The notes: a model not told the origin generated them from the letters alone. 64,000 nucleotides of DNA from Ascidiaceihabitans sp034111945 (GCA_047626725.1 JBLHSG010000006.1:75273-139272), one strand, 5' to 3'; shown: positions 33,377-41,430, counted from the first letter of the stretch. Program-made: numbers and translations.

Positions 33377-34909
33377 ATGAAAGATATCCTGACAGAATTG
33401 AACGACCGACGCGAGCAGGCCCGACTGGGTGGTGGTCAAAAACGGATCGACGCCCAGCACGGACGTGGGAAATTAACCGCGCGCGAGCGGATCGAATTGT
33501 TGCTGGACGAGGGATCGTTTGAAGAATTCGACATGTTCGTCACTCACCGTTGCACCGATTTTGGTATGGAAAATCAAAAGCCTGCGGGTGATGGTGTGGT
33601 CACCGGATGGGGCACGATCAACGGGCGCATGATCTATGTGTTCTCTCAGGACTTTACTGTTTTTGGCGGATCGCTGTCTGAAACTCACGCGCAAAAAATC
33701 TGCAAGATCCAAGACATGGCGATGCAAAACGGTGCGCCTTTGATCGGGATTAACGATTCCGGTGGTGCGCGTATTCAAGAAGGTGTCGCGTCACTTGCCG
33801 GTTACGCTGAGGTGTTCCAGCGCAATATTTTGGCCTCTGGTGTGGTGCCGCAGATCAGTTTGATCATGGGCCCCTGTGCCGGCGGCGCTGTTTATAGTCC
33901 CGCGATGACTGACTTTATCTTTATGGTCAAAGACACGTCTTACATGTTTGTGACCGGCCCCGATGTGGTCAAAACGGTCACAAATGAAGTTGTCACGGCC
34001 GAGGAATTGGGCGGGGCATCAACCCACACCAAGAAATCATCAGTCGCTGACGGCGCGTTCGAAAACGATGTTGAGGCACTGGCCGAGGTCCGCCGTTTGG
34101 TCGACTTTTTGCCGCTGAACAATCGCGAAAAACCACCTGTGCGCCCGTTCTTTGATGAACCGGGGCGGGTCGAGGCATCGCTTGATACGTTGATCCCTGC
34201 AAACCCGAACACGCCCTACGACATGAAGGAATTGATCCTGAAGGTCGCGGACGAAGCCGATTTTTACGAAATTCAAGAAGATTTTGCCAAGAACATCATC
34301 ACCGGTTTCATCCGGCTTGAGGGGCAATCCGTGGGTGTTGTCGCCAACCAACCAACCGTTTTGGCGGGCTGTTTGGACATCGATAGTTCGCGTAAAGCTG
34401 CGCGTTTTGTGCGGTTCTGCGATGCCTTTGAAATCCCGATCCTGACGCTGGTCGACGTGCCCGGTTTCTTGCCCGGTACCAGCCAAGAATATGGCGGCGT
34501 GATCAAGCACGGTGCGAAATTGCTGTTTGCCTACGGCGAAGCGACAGTGCCCAAAGTTACGGTGATCACGCGCAAGGCCTACGGCGGTGCCTATGATGTG
34601 ATGGCCTCCAAACACCTGCGCGGCGATTTTAACTACGCGTGGCCAACGGCTGAAATTGCTGTGATGGGGGCCAAGGGTGCCACCGAAATTATCCACCGCG
34701 CTGATCTGGGGGACGCCGACAAAATTGCACAGCACGCCGCTGATTACGAAGAACGGTTCGCCAACCCGTTTGTCGCCGCCGAACGCGGCTTCATCGACGA
34801 GGTCATCCAACCACGGTCCACCCGCAAACGAGTTAGCCGCGCGTTCGCATCGCTTCGTGGTAAAAAGCTGGTGAACCCGTGGAAGAAGCACGACAATATT
34901 CCGTTGTAA
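33377..34909 (+). CDS. pccB: Propionyl-CoA carboxylase beta (carboxyltransferase) subunit
   Basis: I start at the ATG at 33377 (MKDILTELNDRREQARLGGG), giving 510 residues, the normal length; an ATG one codon earlier is equally possible, and a frame from 33326 adds non-homologous residues. It is a two-half crotonase-fold carboxyltransferase: ERIELLLDEGSFEEFDMFV, GINDSGGARIQEGV and GPCAGGAVYSPA in the N half; VDVPGFLPGTSQEYGGVIKHG and TRKAYGGAYDVMASK in the C half. With PccA it makes methylmalonyl-CoA from propionyl-CoA. PccR-type boxes precede it. Confidence 0.97.
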   Translation: MKDILTELNDRREQARLGGGQKRIDAQHGRGKLTARERIELLLDEGSFEEFDMFVTHRCTDFGMENQKPAGDGVVTGWGTINGRMIYVFSQDFTVFGGSLSETHAQKICKIQDMAMQNGAPLIGINDSGGARIQEGVASLAGYAEVFQRNILASGVVPQISLIMGPCAGGAVYSPAMTDFIFMVKDTSYMFVTGPDVVKTVTNEVVTAEELGGASTHTKKSSVADGAFENDVEALAEVRRLVDFLPLNNREKPPVRPFFDEPGRVEASLDTLIPANPNTPYDMKELILKVADEADFYEIQEDFAKNIITGFIRLEGQSVGVVANQPTVLAGCLDIDSSRKAARFVRFCDAFEIPILTLVDVPGFLPGTSQEYGGVIKHGAKLLFAYGEATVPKVTVITRKAYGGAYDVMASKHLRGDFNYAWPTAEIAVMGAKGATEIIHRADLGDADKIAQHAADYEERFANPFVAAERGFIDEVIQPRSTRKRVSRAFASLRGKKLVNPWKKHDNIPL

Positions 34910-34913
34910 GCAG

Positions 34914-35258
34914 ATGGCGCGCGGTTGGCATATTCAAAAAGACCAAGGGCAGGTGACGCTTAGCCGTCAGTTGCCCGCCCGTTTTGACGTGCAAGCAGCA
35001 ACCACGCTGCCGCATGCCAATATGGTGCGTTTGGTCAGTCAGATCCGTCAGGATTTATGGCGTGCATTGCAAAACCTGCGTGGCTTTTCGCCGGTGGTTC
35101 AAATCACCAAAGGGCCCGACGATCTAACGGTGCAGGCAGGTGGGCGCATGTTGGGGCCAATCAGTGCCAAAACCATAGAACAGATCGAAGCCGTTCTGGA
35201 AAACCCCAAGAACCGCGCACGCTGGTTGCGCTGTTCACAAGATCGCAAGAGACCCTAA
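34914..35258 (+). CDS. Conserved hypothetical protein between pccB and pccA
   Basis: The 114-residue soluble protein begins MARGWHIQKDQGQVTLSRQL and contains VRLVSQIRQDLWRALQNLRG, a helix, then a mixed strand region PVVQITKGPDDLTVQAGGRM and a C-terminal helix TIEQIEAVLENPKNRARWLR. There is no signal peptide. It starts four bases after the pccB stop, so it is expressed with it, and the same neighbourhood is common in roseobacters as far as I recall. I do not recognise a named fold; an accessory role in carboxylase assembly is only a guess. Confidence 0.82.
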   Translation: MARGWHIQKDQGQVTLSRQLPARFDVQAATTLPHANMVRLVSQIRQDLWRALQNLRGFSPVVQITKGPDDLTVQAGGRMLGPISAKTIEQIEAVLENPKNRARWLRCSQDRKRP

Positions 35259-35660
35259 ATGAGCAACGCTATTTTTGACAATCAAGCCTTTACGATCTCG
35301 CATGCGGATGACGGGAAATTTGTTGGCACCGGTTTGCGTCCATTTTTTGAATACCGCGATTTAGGGATTAACGGGGCCACCGCAGGGGCATACGGCGCAC
35401 ATGTTATTCGTGCGGTTCCCGGTTTGGAAAGCCCCGGAGAATGGCATTCGCACGCGCTGAATTTTCAGATGGTTTACGTCACCCAAGGCTGGGTTGTGTT
35501 CGAATACGAAGGCAACGGCGAACATACTTTGCGCGCGGGATCTTGCGTGCTTCAGCCATCAGGTATTCGCCACCGCGAAGTGCGCCATTCAGATGACATG
35601 GAACTGATCGAAATCATTTCGCCCGCAGAATTTGTCACGCAAGGCGAAGACGCCCCATGA
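35259..35660 (+). CDS. Cupin domain-containing protein
   Basis: The 133-residue protein is one double-stranded beta-helix. The first cupin motif is seen in GEWHSHALNFQMVYVTQGWV (metal-binding histidines and glutamate-like position) and the second in GSCVLQPSGIRHREVRHSDD. It may bind a metal and a small ligand or be a dioxygenase or isomerase; the chemistry is not predictable. It starts directly after the stop of the 114-aa gene and overlaps the next gene by four bases, so it belongs to the pcc transcription unit. Confidence 0.92.
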   Translation: MSNAIFDNQAFTISHADDGKFVGTGLRPFFEYRDLGINGATAGAYGAHVIRAVPGLESPGEWHSHALNFQMVYVTQGWVVFEYEGNGEHTLRAGSCVLQPSGIRHREVRHSDDMELIEIISPAEFVTQGEDAP

Positions 35661-36034
35661 TACGTTTGTTTGCCCTTTTGCTGACGGTCTCAACCGCCCA
35701 CGCCCAAGGTGTCCCGTCGGGACAATCCGTGACCCTGCACGAGGTGCTGGTTGATGATGTGAACGCCCAAAACTGGCTGCGGTTTCGGTTTGTCGCACCA
35801 CAGATCGCGCGCGTCGGCGGCGACATCACCTACGAACGTGCTGCCCCCGATATGGAACATTTGTGTCAATCCACGGCCTTGCCTTACATGGCAGAGTATG
35901 ACCTGACCGCAGACATGATTATCATTTCAATGTCCGACAAAATCACCGAATTCGGAGTCCCGAACTCTGAGGTCACACAGTTTTTTGACGCGTTTCGGGT
36001 CGAAAACCAAACCTGCATCTGGGAGGCTTTTTAA
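35657..36034 (+). CDS. Secreted DUF6497-like protein
   Basis: The 125-residue protein has a short signal peptide (MIRLFALLLTVSTAHAQ) and is exported to the periplasm. Its mature part has two cysteines (HLCQST and QTCIWEAF, the latter at the very C-terminus) that could form a disulfide. The pattern SGQSVTLHEVLVDD with LRFRFVAPQI and ISMSDKITEFG agrees with the roseobacter proteins I know as DUF6497; the family name is from memory. It overlaps the cupin gene by four bases (ATGA). Confidence 0.75.
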   Translation: MIRLFALLLTVSTAHAQGVPSGQSVTLHEVLVDDVNAQNWLRFRFVAPQIARVGGDITYERAAPDMEHLCQSTALPYMAEYDLTADMIIISMSDKITEFGVPNSEVTQFFDAFRVENQTCIWEAF

Positions 36035-36248
36035 TGCAACCACAACATGTTGCGCCACACTGCTCATCCAACGGGTCACCTGATGCGCCAGCGACACAAA
36101 TCCGCGCATCAGAACCCTGTGGATATCTTTTTGACACAATTTCCCGTAACTATGGCGCAAGGAAATCCCAAGGTTTCCTTACCTCAGTACCAAGGTCGCG
36201 GGCGCGTGTTGCGTCCAAAGGCCATTTTTTAAGTGACAGGAGACTCAG
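36035..36248. other. Non-coding or weakly coding stretch between DUF6497 and lipoprotein genes
   Basis: Two frames (from 36034 and from 36047, ending PQYQGRGRVLRPKAIF) are open here, but neither has a credible Shine-Dalgarno or family resemblance, and the longer one runs over the lipoprotein gene. I treat the stretch as a 5' leader or promoter for the lipoprotein gene. Confidence 0.4.
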
Positions 36249-36395
36249 ATGTCAAAGAGCATCAAACTATTGGCAACATTCGGCTTTATCGCTGTTGTTG
36301 CTGCCTGTGCGCGCGAGCAGCAGGTCGAAGAATTTGTCGTGGTTGATCCAGAGCCGATCTCGGTTGAGCCGACATACACCGGTAAATACAAGTAA
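36249..36395 (+). CDS. Small predicted lipoprotein (48 aa)
   Basis: The gene encodes 48 residues with an AGGAG five bases before the ATG. Residues 1-20 are a lipoprotein signal (MSKSIKLLATFGFIAVVAAC, lipobox VAAC with Cys20). The mature part is short, acidic and carries EEFVVVDPEPISVEPTYTGK, a proline-rich strand-like tail. Very similar small lipoproteins occur in roseobacters, in my recollection. Function is unknown. It is too short for standard ORF cut-offs. Confidence 0.85.
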   Translation: MSKSIKLLATFGFIAVVAACAREQQVEEFVVVDPEPISVEPTYTGKYK

Positions 36396-36407
36396 AACCG
36401 GACTTAC

Positions 36408-36431
36408 GGGGCGGGCGTTCGCGCCCACCCC
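36408..36431 (+). terminator. UUCG-capped hairpin after the small lipoprotein gene
   Basis: GGGGCGGGCG pairs with CGCCCACCCC (one C-A mismatch) around a TTCG tetraloop, 13 bases after the stop. No T-tract follows, so it may be an mRNA-stabilising or partial-termination hairpin. Confidence 0.55.
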
Positions 36432-36437
36432 GACCGC

Positions 36438-36455
36438 CTCCCTGATCAAAGGGAG
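36438..36455 (+). promoter_or_regulatory. Hairpin that pairs with the Shine-Dalgarno of the next gene
   Basis: CTCCCT (36438-36443) is complementary to AGGGAG (36450-36455) around GATCAA. AGGGAG is the Shine-Dalgarno for the ATG at 36462, so this small stem could block ribosome entry. Confidence 0.55.
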
Positions 36456-36461
36456 TGCAGC

Positions 36462-36812
36462 ATGCTAAAGCATCGCGGGTTTCCGGGCCGTTTAACCGGA
36501 ACTGATTTTCAATTTACCCTACGCCGCGCCAACCCCAAAGGGGTGACGCCGATCACACGTCGTGAACGTAAACGCGATCGCAAGCCTGCGGATCGTCGCG
36601 CTGATGCCGGGTTCATGAAGGCGCTGTGGGAATGTTTTGGCGACAAGCCATTTGAACGTGGCAATCTGGATGCAGGGCGTCTGTCATGGTTGTTCGGGCG
36701 CGAAGTTGTTCCTGCCACCGACAATTTTGATCCCGAAGATTACGACGCGCTGTTGATCATTGTTCCTGATATTGCGCGTGCCGCATTTCCAGAAAGCATG
36801 GGCGAGATTTAG
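36462..36812 (+). CDS. Conserved hypothetical protein, 116 aa
   Basis: The basic 116-residue protein starts behind AAAGGGAG. It begins MLKHRGFPGRLTGTDFQFTL and continues with an arginine-rich RRERKRDRKPADRR patch and an acidic C-terminus DNFDPEDYDALLIIVPDIAR. No signal peptide or membrane segment is seen. I do not recognise a domain. It lies within the small-protein island between pccB and pccA; a terminator follows about 170 bases after the stop. Confidence 0.75.
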   Translation: MLKHRGFPGRLTGTDFQFTLRRANPKGVTPITRRERKRDRKPADRRADAGFMKALWECFGDKPFERGNLDAGRLSWLFGREVVPATDNFDPEDYDALLIIVPDIARAAFPESMGEI

Positions 36813-37185
36813 GCGTGTTGTTGCTTGCGCATCTCCAAAAACGGCAGGCCTCCGCCGATTTTACGCGTATAGCGTGTATCGCTATGGCGCGATTGATGCG
36901 GTCGTGCCAACCTGAATTTGCACGGGTCATGTCCCAGATTAATGTGGCTCGTGCGCACCATTTCCGAACCCCTTCCCCTGACGGGCAGCAGGCGCCACCC
37001 CGCGCTGCGCTGCCCGTCTTTTTTCGTTCCGGAATAGGGTCCGTCATAAGCGGATTTTTTCGCGTTGAATCATGTGATTGGCGGGCTTTTGCCGATCCAG
37101 TGGCTGTGCGCGAAAAATACTGGCAGCCAGCCCAACTTCTGTCATCTGTGACCTCAAAAGAGCAAACAGAAGCAGGAGCATTCAA
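36813..37185. other. Gap with a strong terminator, no confident gene
   Basis: About 370 bases separate the 116-aa gene from the next lipoprotein gene. A terminator lies at 36980-37024. A minus-strand 50-codon frame (36809-36961, ATG behind AAGGGG) is open but unlike anything I know. The part after 37024 should hold the promoter of the lipoprotein gene at 37186. Confidence 0.45.
36980..37024 (+). terminator. Strong rho-independent terminator
   Basis: GACGGGCAGC pairs perfectly with GCTGCCCGTC and is followed by TTTTTT. The inner part adds GC pairs. It should separate the pccB-side unit from the lipoprotein genes and pccA. Confidence 0.92.
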
Positions 37186-37392
37186 ATGTCATTCAAAGCA
37201 TGGACCCTTATTGCCGCCGCAGCCTTTGGCCTATCGGCGTGTGGCGATACCGGCACCGATCAGGCGCTTATCGGCGGCGCGGCAGGTGCAGGCGTGGCCA
37301 TCATCACAGACGGCAGCCCGCTTAAGGGTGCAGCCATCGGTGCGGCCGGGAATTTCCTGTACTGCCAAACCTACCCAAGCAAATGCAACTGA
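37186..37392 (+). CDS. Small glycine-zipper lipoprotein (68 aa)
   Basis: The gene encodes 68 residues, starting at the ATG at 37186 behind AGGAG. The signal MSFKAWTLIAAAAFGLSAC ends in a lipobox with Cys19. The mature part is glycine- and alanine-rich, IGGAAGAGVAIITDGSPLKG and AAIGAAGN, a glycine-zipper pattern, and ends in YCQTYPSKCN with two cysteines. Such small zipper lipoproteins are common in alphaproteobacteria; their role in the outer membrane is unknown. A longer frame from 37078 is rejected because it hides the signal sequence. Confidence 0.9.
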   Translation: MSFKAWTLIAAAAFGLSACGDTGTDQALIGGAAGAGVAIITDGSPLKGAAIGAAGNFLYCQTYPSKCN

Positions 37393-37502
37393 TGCAGACG
37401 CGCAACGCTGGATAACTTCTAACTTACGCACACCACAGCCGCGTCAGCATATGGTAAACTCTCCTCAATGGGCATCGAAAGCTCAATTGAGAGGCACGTT
37501 TT

Positions 37503-37622
37503 ATGAACCGAGTAATCTGCATTTTTGCAGTGGCAGCCGCTATGCTGGCTGGCGCATGTACCAAGCCCGACATTTCCAGTCGCGGCACGATATCGCTGTT
37601 GGGACCCCTAACAGCCGAGTAA
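37503..37622 (+). CDS. Very small predicted lipoprotein (39 aa)
   Basis: The gene encodes 39 residues. GAGAGG lies ten bases before the ATG. The signal MNRVICIFAVAAAMLAGAC ends in a lipobox (LAGAC, Cys19), leaving only 21 mature residues with TKPDISSRGTISLLGPLT. It was found by eye, being too short for normal gene calling. The lipobox, start signal and position before pccA support it, but the short mature part leaves doubt. Confidence 0.65.
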   Translation: MNRVICIFAVAAAMLAGACTKPDISSRGTISLLGPLTAE

Positions 37623-37728
37623 TCGAACAGCCGCTTTTGGTGGCGACCACCTTTGAAATTTCAACAGCCGTCCCGTGTTATCGGGGCGGCCAGTTGCGTT
37701 TATCCATTCAAACAACTGGGGACATCAC

Positions 37729-39774
37729 ATGTTCAAAAAGATCCTGATCGCCAATCGGGGCGAAATCGCCTGCCGTGTCATCAAAACTGCTCGCAAAATG
37801 GGCATTGGCACCGTGGCTATTTACTCGGATGCCGACAAACAGGCGTTGCATGTGCAGATGGCAGACGAGGCGGTTCACATCGGCCCACCCCCGGCGAACC
37901 AGTCCTACATTGTCATTGATAAAGTGATGGAGGCCGTCAAATCATCGGGGGCCGAAGCTGTGCATCCAGGGTATGGTTTCTTGTCCGAGAATTCGAAATT
38001 CGCCGAAGCATTATCTGCCCAAGGCGTCGCATTTGTTGGCCCCCCCGTTGGCGCGATCGAAAAAATGGGCGACAAGATCACCTCGAAAAAGATTGCCAAA
38101 GAGGCAGGCGTTTCGACGGTTCCTGGCTTTATGGGCATCATCGCGGACGCGGACGAAGCGGTCAAAATCTCGAACGAGGTTGGCTATCCTGTGATGCTAA
38201 AAGCGTCAGCAGGCGGCGGCGGCAAAGGCATGCGGATCGCGTGGAACGACGAAGAAGCCCGCGAAGGGTTTCAGTCTTCGAAAAACGAAGCCGCGAATTC
38301 ATTTGGCGATGACCGGATTTTCATCGAGAAATTCATCACGCAACCCCGCCACATCGAAATTCAGGTTCTGTGCGACAGCCACGGCAACGGCATTTATTTG
38401 GGCGAACGCGAGTGTTCGATCCAGCGCCGTCAGCAAAAAGTTGTCGAAGAAGCCCCAAGCCCGTTTTTAGACGAACCAACACGCAAAGCCATGGGCGAAC
38501 AGGCTGTGGCCTTGGCTCAAGCCGTTGATTACGCGTCTGCTGGCACCGTCGAATTTATCGTGGACAGCGCCAAGAATTTCTATTTTCTCGAGATGAACAC
38601 GCGCCTGCAAGTTGAACACCCTGTGACCGAATTGATCACCGGTGTCGATTTGGTTGAACAGATGATCCGCGTCGCAAACGGTGAACCGCTCAGCATCACG
38701 CAAGACGATGTGAAACTGAACGGTTGGGCCATTGAAAACCGCCTGTATGCCGAAGATCCATATCGCGGTTTCTTGCCCTCAATCGGTCGTTTGACGCGCT
38801 ATCGCCCACCCATGGAACAGGCGGCGGGTCCGTTGCTGGACAACGACAAATGGCAGGGTGATGCACCGTCCGCCGCCGTCGCTGTGCGCAATGATACTGG
38901 CGTCTATGAAGGCGGCGAAATCAGCATGTATTACGATCCGATGATCGCCAAATTGTGCACATGGGCCCCAACGCGCGACGAGGCCATCGAGGCCATGCGC
39001 GTCGCTCTTGATAGTTTTGAAGTCGAAGGCATCGGGCACAACCTGCCGTTCCTGTCTGCGGTCATGGATCACCCGATCTTTATGGCGGGCGAAATGACGA
39101 CAGCCTTTATCGAAGAACAATATCCCGATGGTTTCCAAGGGGTTGAACTGCCTGACATCGATTTGCACCGGATCGCTGCGGCCACTGCCGCGATGCACCG
39201 GGTGGCCGAGATTCGCCGTGCGCGCGTGTCTGGACGGATGGACAATCACGAACGCAAAGTCGGATCAGATTGGAATGTGGCCTTGCAAGGTGCGTCGTTT
39301 GATACGGTGATCAAGGCGGATCGCGACGGGTCAAACGTGACGTTCGCCGATGGCACCTGCATGCGGGTCACAGGTGATTGGACACCGGGCGACCAGCTGG
39401 CGCAAATGATGGTTGATGGCGCGCCGTTGGTGTTGAAGGTTGGCAAGATCAGCGGCGGGTTCCGCATTCGCACACGCGGTGCCGATCTCAAGGTGCACGT
39501 GCGCACGCCACGTCAGGCTGAACTGGCGCTGTTGATGCCGGAAAAAGTCGCGCCTGACACGTCCAAATTGCTGCTGTGCCCAATGCCTGGTCTGGTCGTC
39601 AAAGTGAACGTCGAGATTGGCGAAGAAGTTCAGGACGGCCAAGCATTGTGCACCATCGAGGCGATGAAAATGGAGAACATCCTGCGCGCCGAAAGAAAAG
39701 GCATCGTGTCCAAAATCAACACCAGCGCGGGCGAAAGCCTCGCGGTGGATGCTGTGATCATGGAATTCGAATAA
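37729..39774 (+). CDS. pccA: Propionyl-CoA carboxylase alpha subunit (biotin carboxylase and carrier)
   Basis: I start at the ATG at 37729 (MFKKILIANRGEIACRVIKT) behind GGGGA, giving 681 residues. Domains: biotin carboxylase N-domain (1-120), ATP-grasp (about 120-320; KASAGGGGKGMRIAW, FLEMNTRLQVEHPVTE), biotin carboxylase C-domain, a BT interaction domain (about 450-600) and a C-terminal biotinyl domain with EAMKME and Lys647 as the biotinylated residue. With PccB it carboxylates propionyl-CoA. It lies 2.8 kb from pccB, separated by small genes and a terminator. Confidence 0.97.
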   Translation: MFKKILIANRGEIACRVIKTARKMGIGTVAIYSDADKQALHVQMADEAVHIGPPPANQSYIVIDKVMEAVKSSGAEAVHPGYGFLSENSKFAEALSAQGVAFVGPPVGAIEKMGDKITSKKIAKEAGVSTVPGFMGIIADADEAVKISNEVGYPVMLKASAGGGGKGMRIAWNDEEAREGFQSSKNEAANSFGDDRIFIEKFITQPRHIEIQVLCDSHGNGIYLGERECSIQRRQQKVVEEAPSPFLDEPTRKAMGEQAVALAQAVDYASAGTVEFIVDSAKNFYFLEMNTRLQVEHPVTELITGVDLVEQMIRVANGEPLSITQDDVKLNGWAIENRLYAEDPYRGFLPSIGRLTRYRPPMEQAAGPLLDNDKWQGDAPSAAVAVRNDTGVYEGGEISMYYDPMIAKLCTWAPTRDEAIEAMRVALDSFEVEGIGHNLPFLSAVMDHPIFMAGEMTTAFIEEQYPDGFQGVELPDIDLHRIAAATAAMHRVAEIRRARVSGRMDNHERKVGSDWNVALQGASFDTVIKADRDGSNVTFADGTCMRVTGDWTPGDQLAQMMVDGAPLVLKVGKISGGFRIRTRGADLKVHVRTPRQAELALLMPEKVAPDTSKLLLCPMPGLVVKVNVEIGEEVQDGQALCTIEAMKMENILRAERKGIVSKINTSAGESLAVDAVIMEFE

Positions 39775-39813
39775 CGCGATGGGCGAACGCGTCGACATAG
39801 CGCATTTTTTGAA

Positions 39814-39837
39814 CTGCGCCTCGGTATTGAGGCGCAG
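39814..39837. terminator. Perfect hairpin between pccA and DUF4174 gene
   Basis: CTGCGCCTC pairs perfectly with GAGGCGCAG around GGTATT, between two convergent genes. It lacks a downstream T-tract in either direction, so termination by it is only plausible. Confidence 0.5.
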
Positions 39838-39852
39838 ATTGGAATGCCGCGT

Positions 39853-40308
39853 TCAGTCGGCGCTCAGCTCTTGTCGCTCCGCGCGTTTTTCGCGTTTGCG
39901 CATCGGCATTTTGTCGATCGTGCGGCTGATTTCGCGCACATCCCACGGCAACGGTTTGCGCAGTTTGACGCCCCCGTCTTTGCCAATGATCACTAACATG
40001 AACCCGCGTGGGCGCAATTTCAGACGCAAATCTGACCGCGCGCTGGGGTCTGTATCGGTCAATACGACAACATCGCGTTCCGCCAAATCAGGCAGGCTGG
40101 CCATCAATAAATCGATCTGTTCGATGTATCGCGGGTCCGCATCGGTGTCGGCAAAAACGACGACGGGCCGCTTTTTCCAGACGAATTGGTTCAAATCAGA
40201 TTCACTTTGCATCACAAAGACTGAATCCCTGAGGGTTTCATTGGCGTCTTGGGCAAAGGCGCTTGTGGCGAAAAGCGTCGCAATAACAATGGATAATGTA
40301 CGTTTCAT
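39853..40308 (-). CDS. Periplasmic DUF4174 domain-containing protein
   Basis: I start at the ATG at 40308 behind AGGAG, giving 151 residues; longer frames are rejected. The signal peptide MKRTLSIVIATLFATSAFAQ precedes a thioredoxin-like DUF4174 domain: FVWKKRPVVVFADTDADPRY, DLAERDVVVLTDTDPSAR and GFMLVIIGKDGGVKLRKPLP with WDVREISRTIDKMPMRKRE. No cysteine pair is present, so it is not a redox thioredoxin. The role is unknown. It is divergent from the sulfotransferase-like gene. Confidence 0.88.
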   Translation of the reverse strand: MKRTLSIVIATLFATSAFAQDANETLRDSVFVMQSESDLNQFVWKKRPVVVFADTDADPRYIEQIDLLMASLPDLAERDVVVLTDTDPSARSDLRLKLRPRGFMLVIIGKDGGVKLRKPLPWDVREISRTIDKMPMRKREKRAERQELSAD

Positions 40309-40473
40309 TTCTACTCCTGTTGATACGAACATAACCCTATTTCCAGCGATTTCGATGGGCGATCTGCGCATTTTTAACATTAAACCCATTGCAACAGGTT
40401 TCATGCCATGACGGGACAAATCCCCGATACATGGCCGAACGGGGCGGTCATTCGAAACAGGGCTGGCCGCACA

Positions 40474-41430
40474 ATGGATATTATTCTGCATCTTGGCGCA
40501 CATCGCACCGGATCTACGACGTTTCAAAGCTATATGACGCGCAACAAAACAGCGTTGCGGACCGATGGCGTCGAATTTTGGGGGCCTTTGCGCACGCGTG
40601 CGGGATTGTTTGCAGGTATTCAGCCAAACGGCGGGCCGTGCCATGGTCGAAACACGCATGCGCGCGCACACGGACGTATCCGGATGCAGTTGGACAAAGC
40701 GGCGCAAAGTGGCGTTAAGACCTTGATTGTGAGCGATGAAAACATGATCGGGTCTGTGCGCTCAAACCTTCGCACACGCAGCCTGTATCCTGCGATTGGT
40801 GAACGTATTGCGCGGTTTGCCCCGGCATTTGGTGGGCGCATTACCCGCGTTGTTTTAAACACTCGCGCACAGGATTTATATTGGGCGTCTTGTGCGGCTT
40901 ACGGCGTGTCGCGCGGGCATCCAATGTTGCGCGCAATTGCATTTGAGGCGATGACAGCCAGTGCGCGCACGTGGCGCGATGTGATTGCCGATTTGTCCTG
41001 CGCGGTTGATGGGGTCGATGTTGCGGTTCTGCCATTTGAACGGTTTGCCGGACGCCCTGATGCGATGCTGCGGGCAATTACAGGCGGCGGTGCGCCAAAA
41101 AACGGGGCTGACGAATGGCTAAACCGCGCGCCAAACACCGCCGTTTTGCGCGAAATATTGCAGTCACGCAGTATCAAAGCCCCCGAATTAGATGGCGTAA
41201 CCGGCAGATGGCGTCCCTTTGATGCCGCACAATCTGCCGCTTTGCGCGAAGATTATGCTGACGACATGTTCTGGCTAACGGCCGGTGCAGACGGATTGGC
41301 CACACTGACAGAGGACATCGCTCAACCACGAGCGGGCCAGACAAGAGCAGGGACAATCCCGCCGGCTGGTGCCATACAAAAAGGACACAGACATGACTTC
41401 CAAGAAAGACACCTGGCGCAGCCTGGCTGA
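40474..41430 (+). CDS. Sulfotransferase-like P-loop protein
   Basis: The protein, 318 residues from the ATG at 40474, begins MDIILHLGAHRTGSTTFQSY, whose GAHRTGSTTFQ loop matches the 5'-phosphosulfate-binding motif of PAPS-dependent sulfotransferases. A KTLIVSDENMIGS strand and RFAPAFGGRITRVVLNTRAQ follow, as in roseobacter sulfotransferase-like proteins. It could transfer sulfate to a surface glycan, but the acceptor is unknown and no glycan cluster is near. It lies between pccA and scpA and overlaps the start of scpA by 38 bases. Confidence 0.72.
   Translation: MDIILHLGAHRTGSTTFQSYMTRNKTALRTDGVEFWGPLRTRAGLFAGIQPNGGPCHGRNTHARAHGRIRMQLDKAAQSGVKTLIVSDENMIGSVRSNLRTRSLYPAIGERIARFAPAFGGRITRVVLNTRAQDLYWASCAAYGVSRGHPMLRAIAFEAMTASARTWRDVIADLSCAVDGVDVAVLPFERFAGRPDAMLRAITGGGAPKNGADEWLNRAPNTAVLREILQSRSIKAPELDGVTGRWRPFDAAQSAALREDYADDMFWLTAGADGLATLTEDIAQPRAGQTRAGTIPPAGAIQKGHRHDFQERHLAQPG

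Noticed and set aside
34040..34891. 283-codon minus-strand frame within pccB
   Set aside because: Antisense of a highly conserved gene; no Shine-Dalgarno and no domain resemblance.
36034..36468. 144-codon plus-strand frame after the DUF6497 gene
   Set aside because: It covers the small lipoprotein gene in another frame, whose lipobox and AGGAG are far better evidence; no domain is seen.
36809..36961. 50-codon minus-strand frame with an AAGGGG before its ATG
   Set aside because: The ribosome site and clean frame are tempting, but it overlaps the stop of the plus-strand gene, lies just behind a terminator in the wrong direction, and resembles nothing I know.
36815..37747. 310-codon plus-strand frame before pccA
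   Set aside because: It runs through a strong terminator and over two lipoprotein genes with their own start signals; composition is not protein-like.
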